Assembly: GCA_045658645.1 (NCBI GenBank)
Contig: JAZOVJ010000044.1
Location: forward strand, 1-52,612
Direction of reading: 5' to 3'
DNA length: 52,612 bases
From: UBA1738 sp045658645
GTDB lineage: Bacteria > Bacillota > Clostridia > UBA1381
The translations under genes were made by a program, and so were the position numbers. A model generated the notes under the pieces. The model did not search any database. It saw nothing but the letters and a program-made list of their open reading frames with translations, and was not told where the DNA came from. Numbering within the stretch: the stretch's first letter is position 1; every line of letters starts with the position of its first letter. Shown here piece by piece: positions 41,282 through 50,131 of this stretch.

Positions 41282-41656
41282 CTAATTTATAAAGTTCTCA
41301 ATCTTAGAAAAGCCATCTTCTTTACTGTATGCAACAACACCCTTGTTTAATTCCTTAATATCTTCGGGTGGGTAGTATGAGGTGTCAACGGTTACTGTGG
41401 TTAATGGGTTTTCTTCGCTGCCGGAGATTTCATAAAGCGTCAGAGCTTCGCCGTCAAGACGCATAATATAGATGGGCGAGGGCGGAAAAAGTGCTGTGTC
41501 AACATCCTTTTCGACATCATTTTTGTCGGACATAACCTCACGCCTTGGGTCGAGCTCGGCGGTATCGTTGGGGTCGGTGTTTTTTGAACAGGAAATTATA
41601 AGAGCAAAGGCTGCAAAAGTTACCGATGCAAGCATAATAAGACGCAATTTTTTCAT
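41282..41656 (-). CDS. Putative lipoprotein with BofC C-terminal-like domain
   Basis: A 124-residue protein with a lipoprotein signal peptide: MKKLRLIMLASVTFAAFA then LIISC as a plausible lipobox. The mature part contains YIMRLDGEALTLYEISGSEENPLTTVTVD and PPEDIKELNKGVVAYSKEDG, resembling the BofC C-terminal domain of Clostridia. BofC in Bacillus controls sigma-K activation through SpoIVB, but many clostridial proteins with this domain are uncharacterised. The ATG at 41656 follows GGAG; the frame to 41704 lacks such a site. It is divergent from the class A PBP gene. A weak hairpin overlaps its stop. Confidence 0.72.
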   Translation of the reverse strand: MKKLRLIMLASVTFAAFALIISCSKNTDPNDTAELDPRREVMSDKNDVEKDVDTALFPPSPIYIMRLDGEALTLYEISGSEENPLTTVTVDTSYYPPEDIKELNKGVVAYSKEDGFSKIENFIN

Positions 41657-41705
41657 ACATTTTTCTCCTTTTTTAAAATGTGGTATCTTAGTTATATTTT
41701 CCAAT

Positions 41706-41722
41706 TTTACAGCTTTTATACA
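41706..41722. promoter_or_regulatory. Degenerate WalR-like repeat between the lipoprotein and PBP genes
   Basis: On the minus strand TGTATA-N5-TGTAAA, one base away from TGTWAH-N5-TGTWAH, about 25 bp upstream of the PBP -35. This could be chance in AT-rich DNA. Confidence 0.25.
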
Positions 41723-41746
41723 AATATGTTTTTTTCGTTAATTATG

Positions 41747-41775
41747 TTGCATAAATCAAAGTTTTGTACTATAAT
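41747..41775 (+). promoter_or_regulatory. Promoter of the class A PBP gene
   Basis: TTGCAT (41747-41752), 17 bp, TATAAT (41770-41775). Confidence 0.82.
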
Positions 41776-41817
41776 ATAATTGGATATAAATGTAACGTTA
41801 TCCGGGAGGTGTCGTAA

Positions 41818-44238
41818 GTGAAGCGTGCAAGATCTCGAAACGAAAAAACCGGAATTACAAGAAAGACAACGGCGAAGAAAAATCCGGTTAAGATGAGAGA
41901 ATTTAAAAAAGCTGAAAGGGCAGGGCGGATAGAAGAAAAGTCACCGTCCAAGGCTTATTTTGAGCAGAAACGAAAGGCAAAGAAAAAGGCAAAGCAGACT
42001 GTTTTTTTAAGAAAAATCGGGATAGCAGCAATTTTGTGCCTGTGCATAGGTTTTGTTGTGGTGCTTGGCGTTGGGTCGGGTATGTACGCCGCCATTTCAA
42101 ACGAGGTGGACGACCTTGACTTTGAAAGCATTGCTTACAACTTCTCATCCATTGTCTATGCAGATGACAAGGACGGAAACTCTACAGAGGTGGCGTTTTT
42201 GCACGATGACGGGAACCGCGAATGGATTGATTCAGACAAGATACCAAATGTTGCAAAGGAAGCGGCTATATCCATTGAGGACGAAAGATTTTTAAAGCAC
42301 GGCGGTGTGGACTTAAAGAGAACCACAGGTGCGGTCTTTGGATGGATTGGTTCTAAGATTACAGGAAAAGAGCCGTCTTATGGCGGAAGTACCATAACTC
42401 AGCAGGTAATGAAGAATATTACCAATGAAAAGGACAGAACCGTTACCCGAAAAATAAAGGAAATGATGAGGGCGGTGGCTCTGGAAAAACGCTTTACCAA
42501 GGACGAAATTTTAACAACATACTTAAACATCAGTTATTTCGGTAACCAGTGCTATGGCGTTGAGTCTGCGGCGAAGATGTATTTTTCAAAAAATGCCATT
42601 GATTTGACTCTTCCGGAAGCGGCGATGATTGTCGGTATAACACAGGCGCCTACACGTTTTGACCCGTTCAGAAACCCTGATAATGCTTTGGGCAAACGAA
42701 ATACTGTTTTAAAGAAGATGTATGAGCTTGAAAAGATAACAGAGGAAGAGTATCAGGCTGCAGTAAACTCTCCGCTTGGCGTAAATGATTCAAGACGTTC
42801 ACTAAACAGCTCTGTTTACAGCTATTTTGTTGACCAGGTTATAAACGATGTAATTGACGACCTTCAGGAACAAAAGGGATACTCGCAAAGCTTTGCCTCA
42901 AGTCAGGTATTCGGCGGAGGTCTTAAGATATACACCACAATGGACCCGAGTATTCAGGAGGCTATGGAAAGTGTGTATGAAAATACCGCAAACTTCCCGG
43001 GTGCAGCAAACGGCGTTCAGTCTGCAATGGTAGTGATTGAACCGAAAACAGGCGAAATCAAAGGAATTATAGGCGGAATCGGCAAGAAAACAGAAAGCCG
43101 TGGACTCAACCGTGCTACGCAGTCAAAGCGTCAGCCGGGGTCTTCTGTAAAACCGCTTTCTGTCTATGCGCCGTCTCTTGAAAATGGAAAAATTACAGCG
43201 GCAACAATTATTACAGACTCGCCGCTTACAGTAGGAACGTGGTCGCCAAAGAACTCATATACAGGGTTCAAGGGCGATATGTCGGTAAGACGTGCTATTG
43301 AAATTTCGGCAAATATTCCGGCAGTTAAAACACTACAAACTCTTGGAATAGAAAAGAGTTATGAATTTATGACCAAGAAACTTGGTTTTACTTCCTTAAC
43401 AAATGACGACAAGAACCTGAGTGCTCTTGGTCTTGGCGGTATGACAAAGGGTGTGTCCCCTAAGGAAATGGCGGCTGCCTATGCCACATTTGCCAATAAG
43501 GGTGTGTATATAACTCCGCATACCTATACAAAGGTTTTGGATGCATCAGGCAAGGTGCTGCTTGAAACAAAGCCGGAAAAAACACGTGCAATCAGCGAAG
43601 CTAATGCATATATTATGACAAGCTTCTTAAAAGATGTAGTAAGCGGAAGCGCAGGAACCGGACGGAACGCAAGGCTTTCAAAGGTGACTGCATACGGAAA
43701 AACAGGAACAAGTAACGATAATAAGGATAAGTGGTTCTGCGGCTTCACAACAGAATATGCAGGTGCCGTATGGTACGGATATGATGCCAAAAAATCTGTA
43801 GGTTCAACCAATATATCCACACAGGTGTGGAAAAAGGTTATGGAAAAAGTTCACGAAGGTATGGGTGCATCAAGTATTGAAAAACCGGATAGCGTAACGG
43901 CTGTTTCGGTATGTCAGCTGACGGGAAAATTGTCATCATCAGGCTGCGTACACGGAAAGACGGAGTATTTTGCCAGAGGAACACTTCCAACCAAATATTG
44001 TAATAATGACCATAGCGGTGTTGTGGGTGCTATGACAGAGGAAAGCCCAAGTCCGTCACCAGAGGTTTCGGGGGCCCCTGAATCTATTGAAAACGGGGAG
44101 CTACAAAGTTCAGCAGAGCCGGAAATGCCAACAGGTAATCCTACAACGGCACCGACAAAGGAACCGGATGCAAGACCAACCAAAAACCCTGAAGCGACTA
44201 AAAGCCCGGAGGATGACGGAGTAATAACACTGGAATAA
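41818..44238 (+). CDS. Class A penicillin-binding protein (PBP1A family)
   Basis: A bifunctional glycosyltransferase/transpeptidase of 806 residues. A basic cytoplasmic N-terminus (1 to about 62) precedes one membrane helix (IGIAAILCLCIGFVVVLGVG). The GT51 domain has SIEDERFLKHGGVD (catalytic Glu), GGSTITQQVMKN and LEKRFTKDEIL. The transpeptidase has SxxK in RQPGSSVKPL, the SAN motif in EISANIP and KTGTS. The tail (about 740-806) is Pro/Ser/Thr/Glu-rich. The start is GTG at 41818 after GGGAGGTG. mgtE follows after 26 bp. Confidence 0.95.
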   Translation: MKRARSRNEKTGITRKTTAKKNPVKMREFKKAERAGRIEEKSPSKAYFEQKRKAKKKAKQTVFLRKIGIAAILCLCIGFVVVLGVGSGMYAAISNEVDDLDFESIAYNFSSIVYADDKDGNSTEVAFLHDDGNREWIDSDKIPNVAKEAAISIEDERFLKHGGVDLKRTTGAVFGWIGSKITGKEPSYGGSTITQQVMKNITNEKDRTVTRKIKEMMRAVALEKRFTKDEILTTYLNISYFGNQCYGVESAAKMYFSKNAIDLTLPEAAMIVGITQAPTRFDPFRNPDNALGKRNTVLKKMYELEKITEEEYQAAVNSPLGVNDSRRSLNSSVYSYFVDQVINDVIDDLQEQKGYSQSFASSQVFGGGLKIYTTMDPSIQEAMESVYENTANFPGAANGVQSAMVVIEPKTGEIKGIIGGIGKKTESRGLNRATQSKRQPGSSVKPLSVYAPSLENGKITAATIITDSPLTVGTWSPKNSYTGFKGDMSVRRAIEISANIPAVKTLQTLGIEKSYEFMTKKLGFTSLTNDDKNLSALGLGGMTKGVSPKEMAAAYATFANKGVYITPHTYTKVLDASGKVLLETKPEKTRAISEANAYIMTSFLKDVVSGSAGTGRNARLSKVTAYGKTGTSNDNKDKWFCGFTTEYAGAVWYGYDAKKSVGSTNISTQVWKKVMEKVHEGMGASSIEKPDSVTAVSVCQLTGKLSSSGCVHGKTEYFARGTLPTKYCNNDHSGVVGAMTEESPSPSPEVSGAPESIENGELQSSAEPEMPTGNPTTAPTKEPDARPTKNPEATKSPEDDGVITLE

Positions 44239-44264
44239 AATATAATGAAAAGGAGGCAGGATAA

Positions 44265-45599
44265 ATGACAGAAAAAATATTGGAACTTCTTGAGGCGAAA
44301 AACTACTCTAAATTAAAAGAAATCCTGTCAGAAACCGAGCCGGCGGATATAGCGTATATGTTTGAAGATTTGCCGGAACGGAATATGCCTCTATTATACA
44401 GACTTTTGCCAAAAGAGCTTGCGGCAGAGGTGTTCGTAGAACTTGATACAGACACGCAGGAAATGCTGATTCGAGGATTTTCAGATGCAGAGCTTAAGGA
44501 AGTGTTAGACGAGCTTTACCTTGATGACGCTGTTGATATCATTGAAGAAATGCCTGCTAATGTGGTAAAGAGAATTATCCGTCAGACAGAGCCTGAGATG
44601 CGAAACAGTATCAATGAGATACTGAACTATCCAAAGGACAGTGCCGGCTCGGTTATGACTATTGAGCTTGTGGACTTAAAAGAGAGTATGACGGTACAGG
44701 ACGCCTTTACAAGAATAAGACGTACCGGTCTTGATAAAGAGACTATTTATACCTGTTATGTAACTGACAAAAACAGAATACTTTTAGGTACAGTTTCTGC
44801 AAAAGACCTTCTTTTGTCGGACGAGGAGTGTGTGATTGCAGACATAATGGAAACAAACCCCATTTGCGTGCATACTCACGATGACAAGGAAGAGGTTGCT
44901 CTTGAACTTTCAAAATATGACCTTCTTGCAATCCCTGTTGTAGATAACGAGGAAAGACTTGTTGGTATCGTAACTGTCGATGACGCTATTGACGTCTTGC
45001 AGGAAGAGGCTACCGAGGATATTGAAAAGATGGCAGGTATTATGCCGTCTGAAAAGCCGTATCTTAAAACAGGTATTCTGGATACCTGCCGTCAGCGTAT
45101 CCCCTGGCTTTTGCTTTTGATGGTTTCTTCTACCTTTACAGGAAAGATTATAACTCACTATGAGGACGCTCTCGGAGAGCTTCTGATTTTAACCGCATTT
45201 ATCCCGATGATAATGGGTACAGGCGGTAATTCAGGAAGTCAGTCCTCTGTAACGGTTATCCGTGGTCTTTCTCTTGAGGAAATTGAATTCAGGGATATTT
45301 TTAAAATTCTCTGGAAAGAATTTGGCGTGGCACTTTTGTGCGGATTTATACTGGCGCTGGCAACCTTTGTGAAGGTGATTACTCTGGACGGAGAAACAGC
45401 AATGATAGGGCTGGTTGTGGCTCTCACAATGTTCTTCACAATCCTTTTGGCAAAGCTTGTGGGCTGCGTTTTGCCGCTTCTTGCGAAAAAGGTCGGGTTT
45501 GACCCTGCGGTTATGGCAAGCCCGTTCATTACCACTATTGTAGATGCTTTGTCGTTGGTTGTGTACTTTGATATTGCGTCAAGAATACTTAAACTATAA
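44265..45599 (+). CDS. mgtE: Magnesium transporter MgtE
   Basis: MgtE is a Mg2+-gated channel. The 444-residue protein has the N domain (about 1-125, with FEDLPERNMPLLYRLLPKELAAEVF), a CBS pair (about 130-255, with NPICVHTHDDKEEVALELSKYDLLAIPVVD), and five C-terminal membrane helices with LLLLMVSSTFTGKII, the conserved MGTGGNSGSQSS and ASPFITTIVDALSLVVYF. AAGGAGG precedes the ATG. I find no Mg-sensing leader before it. Confidence 0.96.
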   Translation: MTEKILELLEAKNYSKLKEILSETEPADIAYMFEDLPERNMPLLYRLLPKELAAEVFVELDTDTQEMLIRGFSDAELKEVLDELYLDDAVDIIEEMPANVVKRIIRQTEPEMRNSINEILNYPKDSAGSVMTIELVDLKESMTVQDAFTRIRRTGLDKETIYTCYVTDKNRILLGTVSAKDLLLSDEECVIADIMETNPICVHTHDDKEEVALELSKYDLLAIPVVDNEERLVGIVTVDDAIDVLQEEATEDIEKMAGIMPSEKPYLKTGILDTCRQRIPWLLLLMVSSTFTGKIITHYEDALGELLILTAFIPMIMGTGGNSGSQSSVTVIRGLSLEEIEFRDIFKILWKEFGVALLCGFILALATFVKVITLDGETAMIGLVVALTMFFTILLAKLVGCVLPLLAKKVGFDPAVMASPFITTIVDALSLVVYFDIASRILKL

Positions 45600-45600
45600 A

Positions 45601-45646
45601 AAAACATACGCTTCGAAGGTTCGGAGCGTATGTTTTCTTTTTTTTA
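45601..45646 (+). terminator. Terminator after mgtE
   Basis: AAAACATACGCT (45601-45612) pairs with AGCGTATGTTTT (45625-45636), continued by further pairs in the loop, and is followed by CTTTTTTTT. Confidence 0.93.
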
Positions 45647-45653
45647 GAACAAA

Positions 45654-45794
45654 TTAATAATTTTTGCTGTTTGAGTTGTTGTTCTTGTTCTGATTTGAGT
45701 TGTTATTGTTGTTATTATTCTTGTTAGTGTTGTTAGTGTTGTTTTTGTTTGAGTTAGTGTTCTTGTTCTGGTTGTTATTTGGCACTTTTTTCAC
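45654..45794 (-). CDS. Very small asparagine-rich protein (46 residues)
   Basis: Translating the minus strand gives a 46-codon frame from a GTG at 45794 to a TAA at 45654-45656. I counted 26 Asn, with the rest mostly Lys, Thr, Ser and Gln (KVPNNNQNKNTNSNKN and so on, ending SKNY). AGGAAAGGA precedes the GTG; a second in-frame GTG at 45785 is an alternative start. Composition resembles small Asn/Gln-rich spore proteins or low-complexity hydrophilic peptides of Clostridia. It lies between the mgtE terminator and the recJ promoter. The opposite-strand frame (poly-Leu/Phe) is its shadow. Confidence 0.55.
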   Translation of the reverse strand: MKKVPNNNQNKNTNSNKNNTNNTNKNNNNNNNSNQNKNNNSNSKNY

Positions 45795-45885
45795 TTCCTT
45801 TCCTGTGAGTATTTTTATCTTTTCCAAAGTCATAAAAAATATTCAAAAAAGGTGCATTTTGTGGCGAAAAACTGGGCTAAAACCC

Positions 45886-45914
45886 TTGAAAAATTCTTTG
45901 AAAAATGGTATAAT
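45886..45914 (+). promoter_or_regulatory. Extended -10 promoter of recJ
   Basis: TTGAAA (45886-45891), 17 bp, TATAAT (45909-45914) with TGG before the -10. Confidence 0.85.
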
Positions 45915-45943
45915 AAACTATAAAGAATTTTGTGGAGAAAATC

Positions 45944-47647
45944 ATGCGGGAAAAGATTTGGAATTATAAAAATAAGGCTCTTACAATGGAAGAAATCGGG
46001 GAGTTTTCAGAAGCTTGTAAAATTGGTGCGGCACTTTCTGTAATTTTATTAAATCGTGGAATAAACACTCCAAAAGCTGTAAATTCATATATGAAAAAAA
46101 GTCTTGAAGACATACATAATCCTTTTATGCTTGACGGTATGGAGGAAGCAGTTTGCCGCATACTTTCTGCTATAGAAAAAAAGGAAAAAATTGTAATTTA
46201 CGGTGACTATGACGTTGACGGTATAACTGCAACCGCAACGGTGTATAAATTTTTGAAATCACAAGGCGCAGAGGTGTCTTATTATATCCCTGACAGGTTT
46301 TCCGAAGGATATGGACTAAACATTCTTGCCATAAACAAAATGGCGAGAGACGGCGCAAAGCTTATGATAACTGTTGACTGCGGTATTACGGCTGTGGGAG
46401 AGGTGGAATTTGCCAAAACACAAGGTCTTGACATTATAATAACTGACCACCATACCTGCCGTGAGGAACTGCCGAAAGCGGTTTCTGTCATAAACCCGAA
46501 AAGAGCGGACAGCTCATATCCGTTTTCGGGTCTTGCCGGAGTCGGCGTTGCCTTTAAGCTGGTGCTTGCCCTTGCAATAAGGCTTGGAATGAACACCCGT
46601 GAGGTGTTTATGGAATATGTGGATATGGTTGCCCTTGGAACTATTGCCGATGTTGTTCCGCTTGTTGATGAGAACAGAGTTATTGCAGATAAGGGAATAA
46701 ATGCCATTGAAAATACAAACAATAAGGGAATGCGTGCGCTTATGGATATAGCAGGTGCAGGCGGAAAGAATGTTGATGCAAATTCTGTTGCATTCTTTGC
46801 GTCTCCGAGGCTTAATGCAGCAGGCAGGCTTGAAAATGCATCTCTTTCTGTTGAGCTTATGATTTGCGATGATGAAGACAGGGCAAAAGAGATTGCAGAA
46901 CATCTTGACAGACTTAATTCCCAACGCAAAGAGATAGAACAGAAGATTTTTGAAGAGGCATATCAAAAGGCTGCCAGAATGGGTGAAGACCAACTGGTCT
47001 ATGTAATCAGCGGTGAAAACTGGAATCACGGCGTTATCGGTATTGTGGCGTCCCGGATTGCAGAAATGTTTTACCGACCTTGCATACTTATTTCGGTAGA
47101 GGACGGCAAAGGCAAAGGCTCGGGGCGTTCTGTTGCGGAAATGAACCTTTTTGATGCGCTGTCGTACTGTGAAGACCTTCTGACCGCTTTTGGCGGACAT
47201 TCACAAGCGGCAGGATTAAGCATTTCAAAAGACAATATCGAAGAATTCAGCAGGAAGATAAATGAGTTTGCAAAGAAAAATGTTGACGTTGCCGGATTGG
47301 TACCAAAGCTTGACATTGATTGCAATTTGAGCGGTTCAAGCGTTACTATGGCGGCGGCAAAGATGATTGAAAACCTTGCTCCGTTTGGTGAGGGGAACGA
47401 ACTGCCTGTGTTCTCTATGCAGGGGCTTAAGGTGCTTGCAAGTCAGTCTATGGGCGTTGATAAAAAGCACTTAAGAGTGCGCTTATCAGACGGAAACAAC
47501 ATATTCAACGCCGTTGGATTTGGCATGGGCGAGCTTTCGGAAAGGCTTACCCCGGGAAGCGTTGTGAGTGTCGCGTTCAATATGAATGTGAATACATATC
47601 AGGGCAGTGAAAATTTGCAGCTTATATTAAAGGACATTAAATTTTAG
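45944..47647 (+). CDS. recJ: Single-stranded-DNA-specific exonuclease RecJ
   Basis: RecJ degrades 5'-ended single strands in recombination and repair. The 567-residue protein has the DHH core (VIYGDYDVDGITATATVYKFL, MITVDCGITA, DIIITDHHTC), DHHA1 with SGRSVAEMNLFDAL and LTAFGGHSQAAGLSI, and a C-terminal OB-fold region. The ATG at 45944 is preceded by GGAG at a 6-nt gap; a GTG at 45932 is less likely. It is somewhat short compared with the 750-800-residue Bacillus form, matching the compact RecJ class. Confidence 0.94.
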   Translation: MREKIWNYKNKALTMEEIGEFSEACKIGAALSVILLNRGINTPKAVNSYMKKSLEDIHNPFMLDGMEEAVCRILSAIEKKEKIVIYGDYDVDGITATATVYKFLKSQGAEVSYYIPDRFSEGYGLNILAINKMARDGAKLMITVDCGITAVGEVEFAKTQGLDIIITDHHTCREELPKAVSVINPKRADSSYPFSGLAGVGVAFKLVLALAIRLGMNTREVFMEYVDMVALGTIADVVPLVDENRVIADKGINAIENTNNKGMRALMDIAGAGGKNVDANSVAFFASPRLNAAGRLENASLSVELMICDDEDRAKEIAEHLDRLNSQRKEIEQKIFEEAYQKAARMGEDQLVYVISGENWNHGVIGIVASRIAEMFYRPCILISVEDGKGKGSGRSVAEMNLFDALSYCEDLLTAFGGHSQAAGLSISKDNIEEFSRKINEFAKKNVDVAGLVPKLDIDCNLSGSSVTMAAAKMIENLAPFGEGNELPVFSMQGLKVLASQSMGVDKKHLRVRLSDGNNIFNAVGFGMGELSERLTPGSVVSVAFNMNVNTYQGSENLQLILKDIKF

Positions 47648-47657
47648 GAGTGATTTT

Positions 47658-49889
47658 ATGGATAACGAAAAACTGAATATTTTCCATACCTCCGAGAAAT
47701 TGCCGCAGATTGCGGACGAGACTGATGTTATTGTTGAAAAAATTATAGATATGGTTAAGGCTTCATCGCCTAAATCAAACACCGATATGATTTATGTGGC
47801 GTACCGTATGGCAAAGGCGGCGCACAAAAATCAGTACAGAAAATCGGGTGATGCATATATAATCCACCCTGTTCAGATTGCTTATATTGCGGCGGAACTT
47901 TCAATGGATAACGTGGCTATATGTGCAGCACTTCTTCATGACGTTATCGAAGATACACCGTATACCTTTGAGCACGTTGCTATGCTTTTCGGTACAAGTG
48001 TTGCCGAGATTGTTGACGGAGTTACAAAGCTTAAGAAAATCCAGTACCGCGACCATCAGGATCAGCAGGTGGAGAACTTAAGAAAAATGTTCTTTGCCAT
48101 GAGTAAGGACATCAGAGTTATTATGATTAAGCTCATTGACCGCCTGCACAATATGCGAACACTGGGCTTTATGTCTACCGAAAAACAGCTTGCTATAGCA
48201 AAGGAAACTCTTGACGTATATGCGCCGCTTGCACACCGTCTTGGTATTTCTAAAATCAAGACAGAGCTTGAGGATTTGTCATTAAAGTATCTTGACCCTA
48301 TAGCATATCACGAAATTGAAGAGAGCGTTGCTATAAAAAAGAAAGAGCGGGAAGACTTTATTTCGGGAATTATGGCAAGCCTTAAAACAAGGATAAAGGA
48401 TAGCGGAATTGCGTGTGAAATTACGGGCAGAGAGAAGCATTCCTACAGTATTTTCCGCAAAATGTATGCCCAGAACAAAACCATTGACGAAATTTATGAC
48501 CTTTTTGCACTGCGTGTTATTGTTGATACGGTTGCAGAGTGTTATGCTGTTTTGGGTATAGTTCACGAAATGTATACACCGCTTCCGATGCGATTTAAAG
48601 ACTATATCGCAATGCCGAAGCCGAATATGTATCAGTCGCTTCATACCACCGTTGTAGGATCGGACGGTATGCCTTTTGAAATACAGATAAGAACCCATGA
48701 GATGCATAAGATTGCACAGGAAGGTATCGCAGCACACTGGAAATATAAAGAGGGCAAAGCCGGTAACGATGCTATGGATAAAGAGCTTGAGTGGGTAAGA
48801 AACCTTATGGAAACTCAGGCAGATATTATGGACCCTGATGTGTTTATGAACAGTCTTAGGATAGATATGTTCTCAGACCAGGTGTTCGCATTCACTCCGC
48901 AAGGCAAGGTTATACCTTTACCGAATGGTTCAACGGCAATTGATTTTGCATTTGCAATCCATACTCAAGTGGGAAGCAAGATGGTGGGCGCAAAGGCGAA
49001 CGGAAAAATTGTCCCTAACTCATACAAGCTTATAAACGGAGACATTATCGAAATTCTGACATCTCCGCAAGCAAAAGGACCAAGCCGTGACTGGTTAAGC
49101 ATTGTTAAAACTTCACAGGCCAAAAGCAAGATTAACCAGTGGCTTAAGCGTGAGCGCCGTGACGAAAATATTATCCGCGGAAAAGAACTTCTTGAAAAAG
49201 AGGCAAAGCGTGTTAATATACCATTCTCAAAGCTGTTCCGTGATGAATGGCTGCAGGGAGTTTACAGAAAATATAATATGAATGAAGGTCTTGAGGACCT
49301 TTATGCAAGTGTTGGTTATGGCGGACTCTCATCTCATAAGATTGTTATGAGGCTCCGTGAGGAGTATATGAAAGAGCAAAAGGCAACTCAACCTGAGGGG
49401 GTTGTTGCTCATGAGCGAAAGCGCAAGTCAAGCTCCAACGGTATTGAGGTTTTAGGTATAGACAACTGCCTTGTAAGGCTTTCAAAATGCTGCAGCCCCG
49501 TACCTGGTGATGCAATCGTGGGATTTATCACAAAGGGCAGAGGGGTTTCGGTTCACAGAGCAGATTGCCCGAACATACAGTCAGATGTTTTGCCTGATGA
49601 GGATAAATTCAGGTTTATAAAGGTGAAATGGGCGGAAACTGCCGGAAACTCATATATTGCAACGCTTCGGGTTGAGGCTCACGATATGCCTGGTATGATG
49701 ATGAAGATTTCAACAGTTTTAGCAGAACTTGAATTGAACTGTGTTTCAGTTAACGCAAAAAGCACTAAAGACAGAATGTCGGTAATGACGCTGGGCGTTG
49801 AAATCCGCACCACAGAGGAGCTTGAAAAGGCTATGACCCGAATTAACGGAATTTCAGGCGTTGTAAGCGTTACAAGAACAACAAATTAG
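47658..49889 (+). CDS. rel: Bifunctional (p)ppGpp synthetase/hydrolase Rel
   Basis: Rel makes and degrades (p)ppGpp in the stringent response. The 743 residues contain the HD hydrolase (HPVQIAYIAAEL, AALLHDVIEDT, LIDRLHNMRTL), the synthetase (REKHSYSIFRKMYAQN, LFALRVIVDT, KPNMYQSLHTTVVG), TGS (FAFTPQGKVIPLPNGSTAIDFAFAIHTQVG), a zinc-finger/helical region (RLSKCCSPVPGDAIVGFITKGRGVSVHRADC) and a C-terminal ACT domain. The hydrolase motif is intact. It is 10 bp from both neighbours. Confidence 0.97.
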   Translation: MDNEKLNIFHTSEKLPQIADETDVIVEKIIDMVKASSPKSNTDMIYVAYRMAKAAHKNQYRKSGDAYIIHPVQIAYIAAELSMDNVAICAALLHDVIEDTPYTFEHVAMLFGTSVAEIVDGVTKLKKIQYRDHQDQQVENLRKMFFAMSKDIRVIMIKLIDRLHNMRTLGFMSTEKQLAIAKETLDVYAPLAHRLGISKIKTELEDLSLKYLDPIAYHEIEESVAIKKKEREDFISGIMASLKTRIKDSGIACEITGREKHSYSIFRKMYAQNKTIDEIYDLFALRVIVDTVAECYAVLGIVHEMYTPLPMRFKDYIAMPKPNMYQSLHTTVVGSDGMPFEIQIRTHEMHKIAQEGIAAHWKYKEGKAGNDAMDKELEWVRNLMETQADIMDPDVFMNSLRIDMFSDQVFAFTPQGKVIPLPNGSTAIDFAFAIHTQVGSKMVGAKANGKIVPNSYKLINGDIIEILTSPQAKGPSRDWLSIVKTSQAKSKINQWLKRERRDENIIRGKELLEKEAKRVNIPFSKLFRDEWLQGVYRKYNMNEGLEDLYASVGYGGLSSHKIVMRLREEYMKEQKATQPEGVVAHERKRKSSSNGIEVLGIDNCLVRLSKCCSPVPGDAIVGFITKGRGVSVHRADCPNIQSDVLPDEDKFRFIKVKWAETAGNSYIATLRVEAHDMPGMMMKISTVLAELELNCVSVNAKSTKDRMSVMTLGVEIRTTEELEKAMTRINGISGVVSVTRTTN

Positions 49890-49898
49890 AGGAATATT

Positions 49899-50129
49899 AT
49901 GGAAAAGTATATTGAGGAAGTAAAAATTACAACCGAATTTATAAAACTTGACCAGCTTTTGAAGTTTGCCAATATCGCAGAGTCAGGCGCTATGGCAAAG
50001 GAGATGATTGCTGATGAAATCGTGTCGGTAAACGGAGAAATCTGTACTATGCGAGGCAAAAAAGTACGTCCGGGCGATTCGGTTTTAGTAGAGTTTGAAG
50101 ATGAAATTTTTGAAATAACGGTGAACTGA
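49899..50129 (+). CDS. yaaA: S4-domain RNA-binding protein YaaA
   Basis: A 76-residue protein with an S4 fold: KLDQLLKFANIAESGAMAKEMIADEIVSVNGEICTMRGKKVRPGD. It is the YaaA family normally found between dnaN and recF near the origin. Here rel precedes it, with 9 bp between, while recF follows after 2 bp. A ribosome-assembly role has been suggested for the family; not visible here. Confidence 0.93.
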   Translation: MEKYIEEVKITTEFIKLDQLLKFANIAESGAMAKEMIADEIVSVNGEICTMRGKKVRPGDSVLVEFEDEIFEITVN

Positions 50130-50131
50130 TA

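Noticed and set aside
43810..43820. DnaA-box-like TATCCACA
   Set aside because: Single match inside the PBP coding region with no neighbouring boxes; not an origin.
45700..45969. Leu/Phe-rich + strand frame of 89 codons between mgtE and recJ
   Set aside because: It is the antisense of the Asn-rich minus-strand frame, has no ribosome site, and would contain the recJ promoter.
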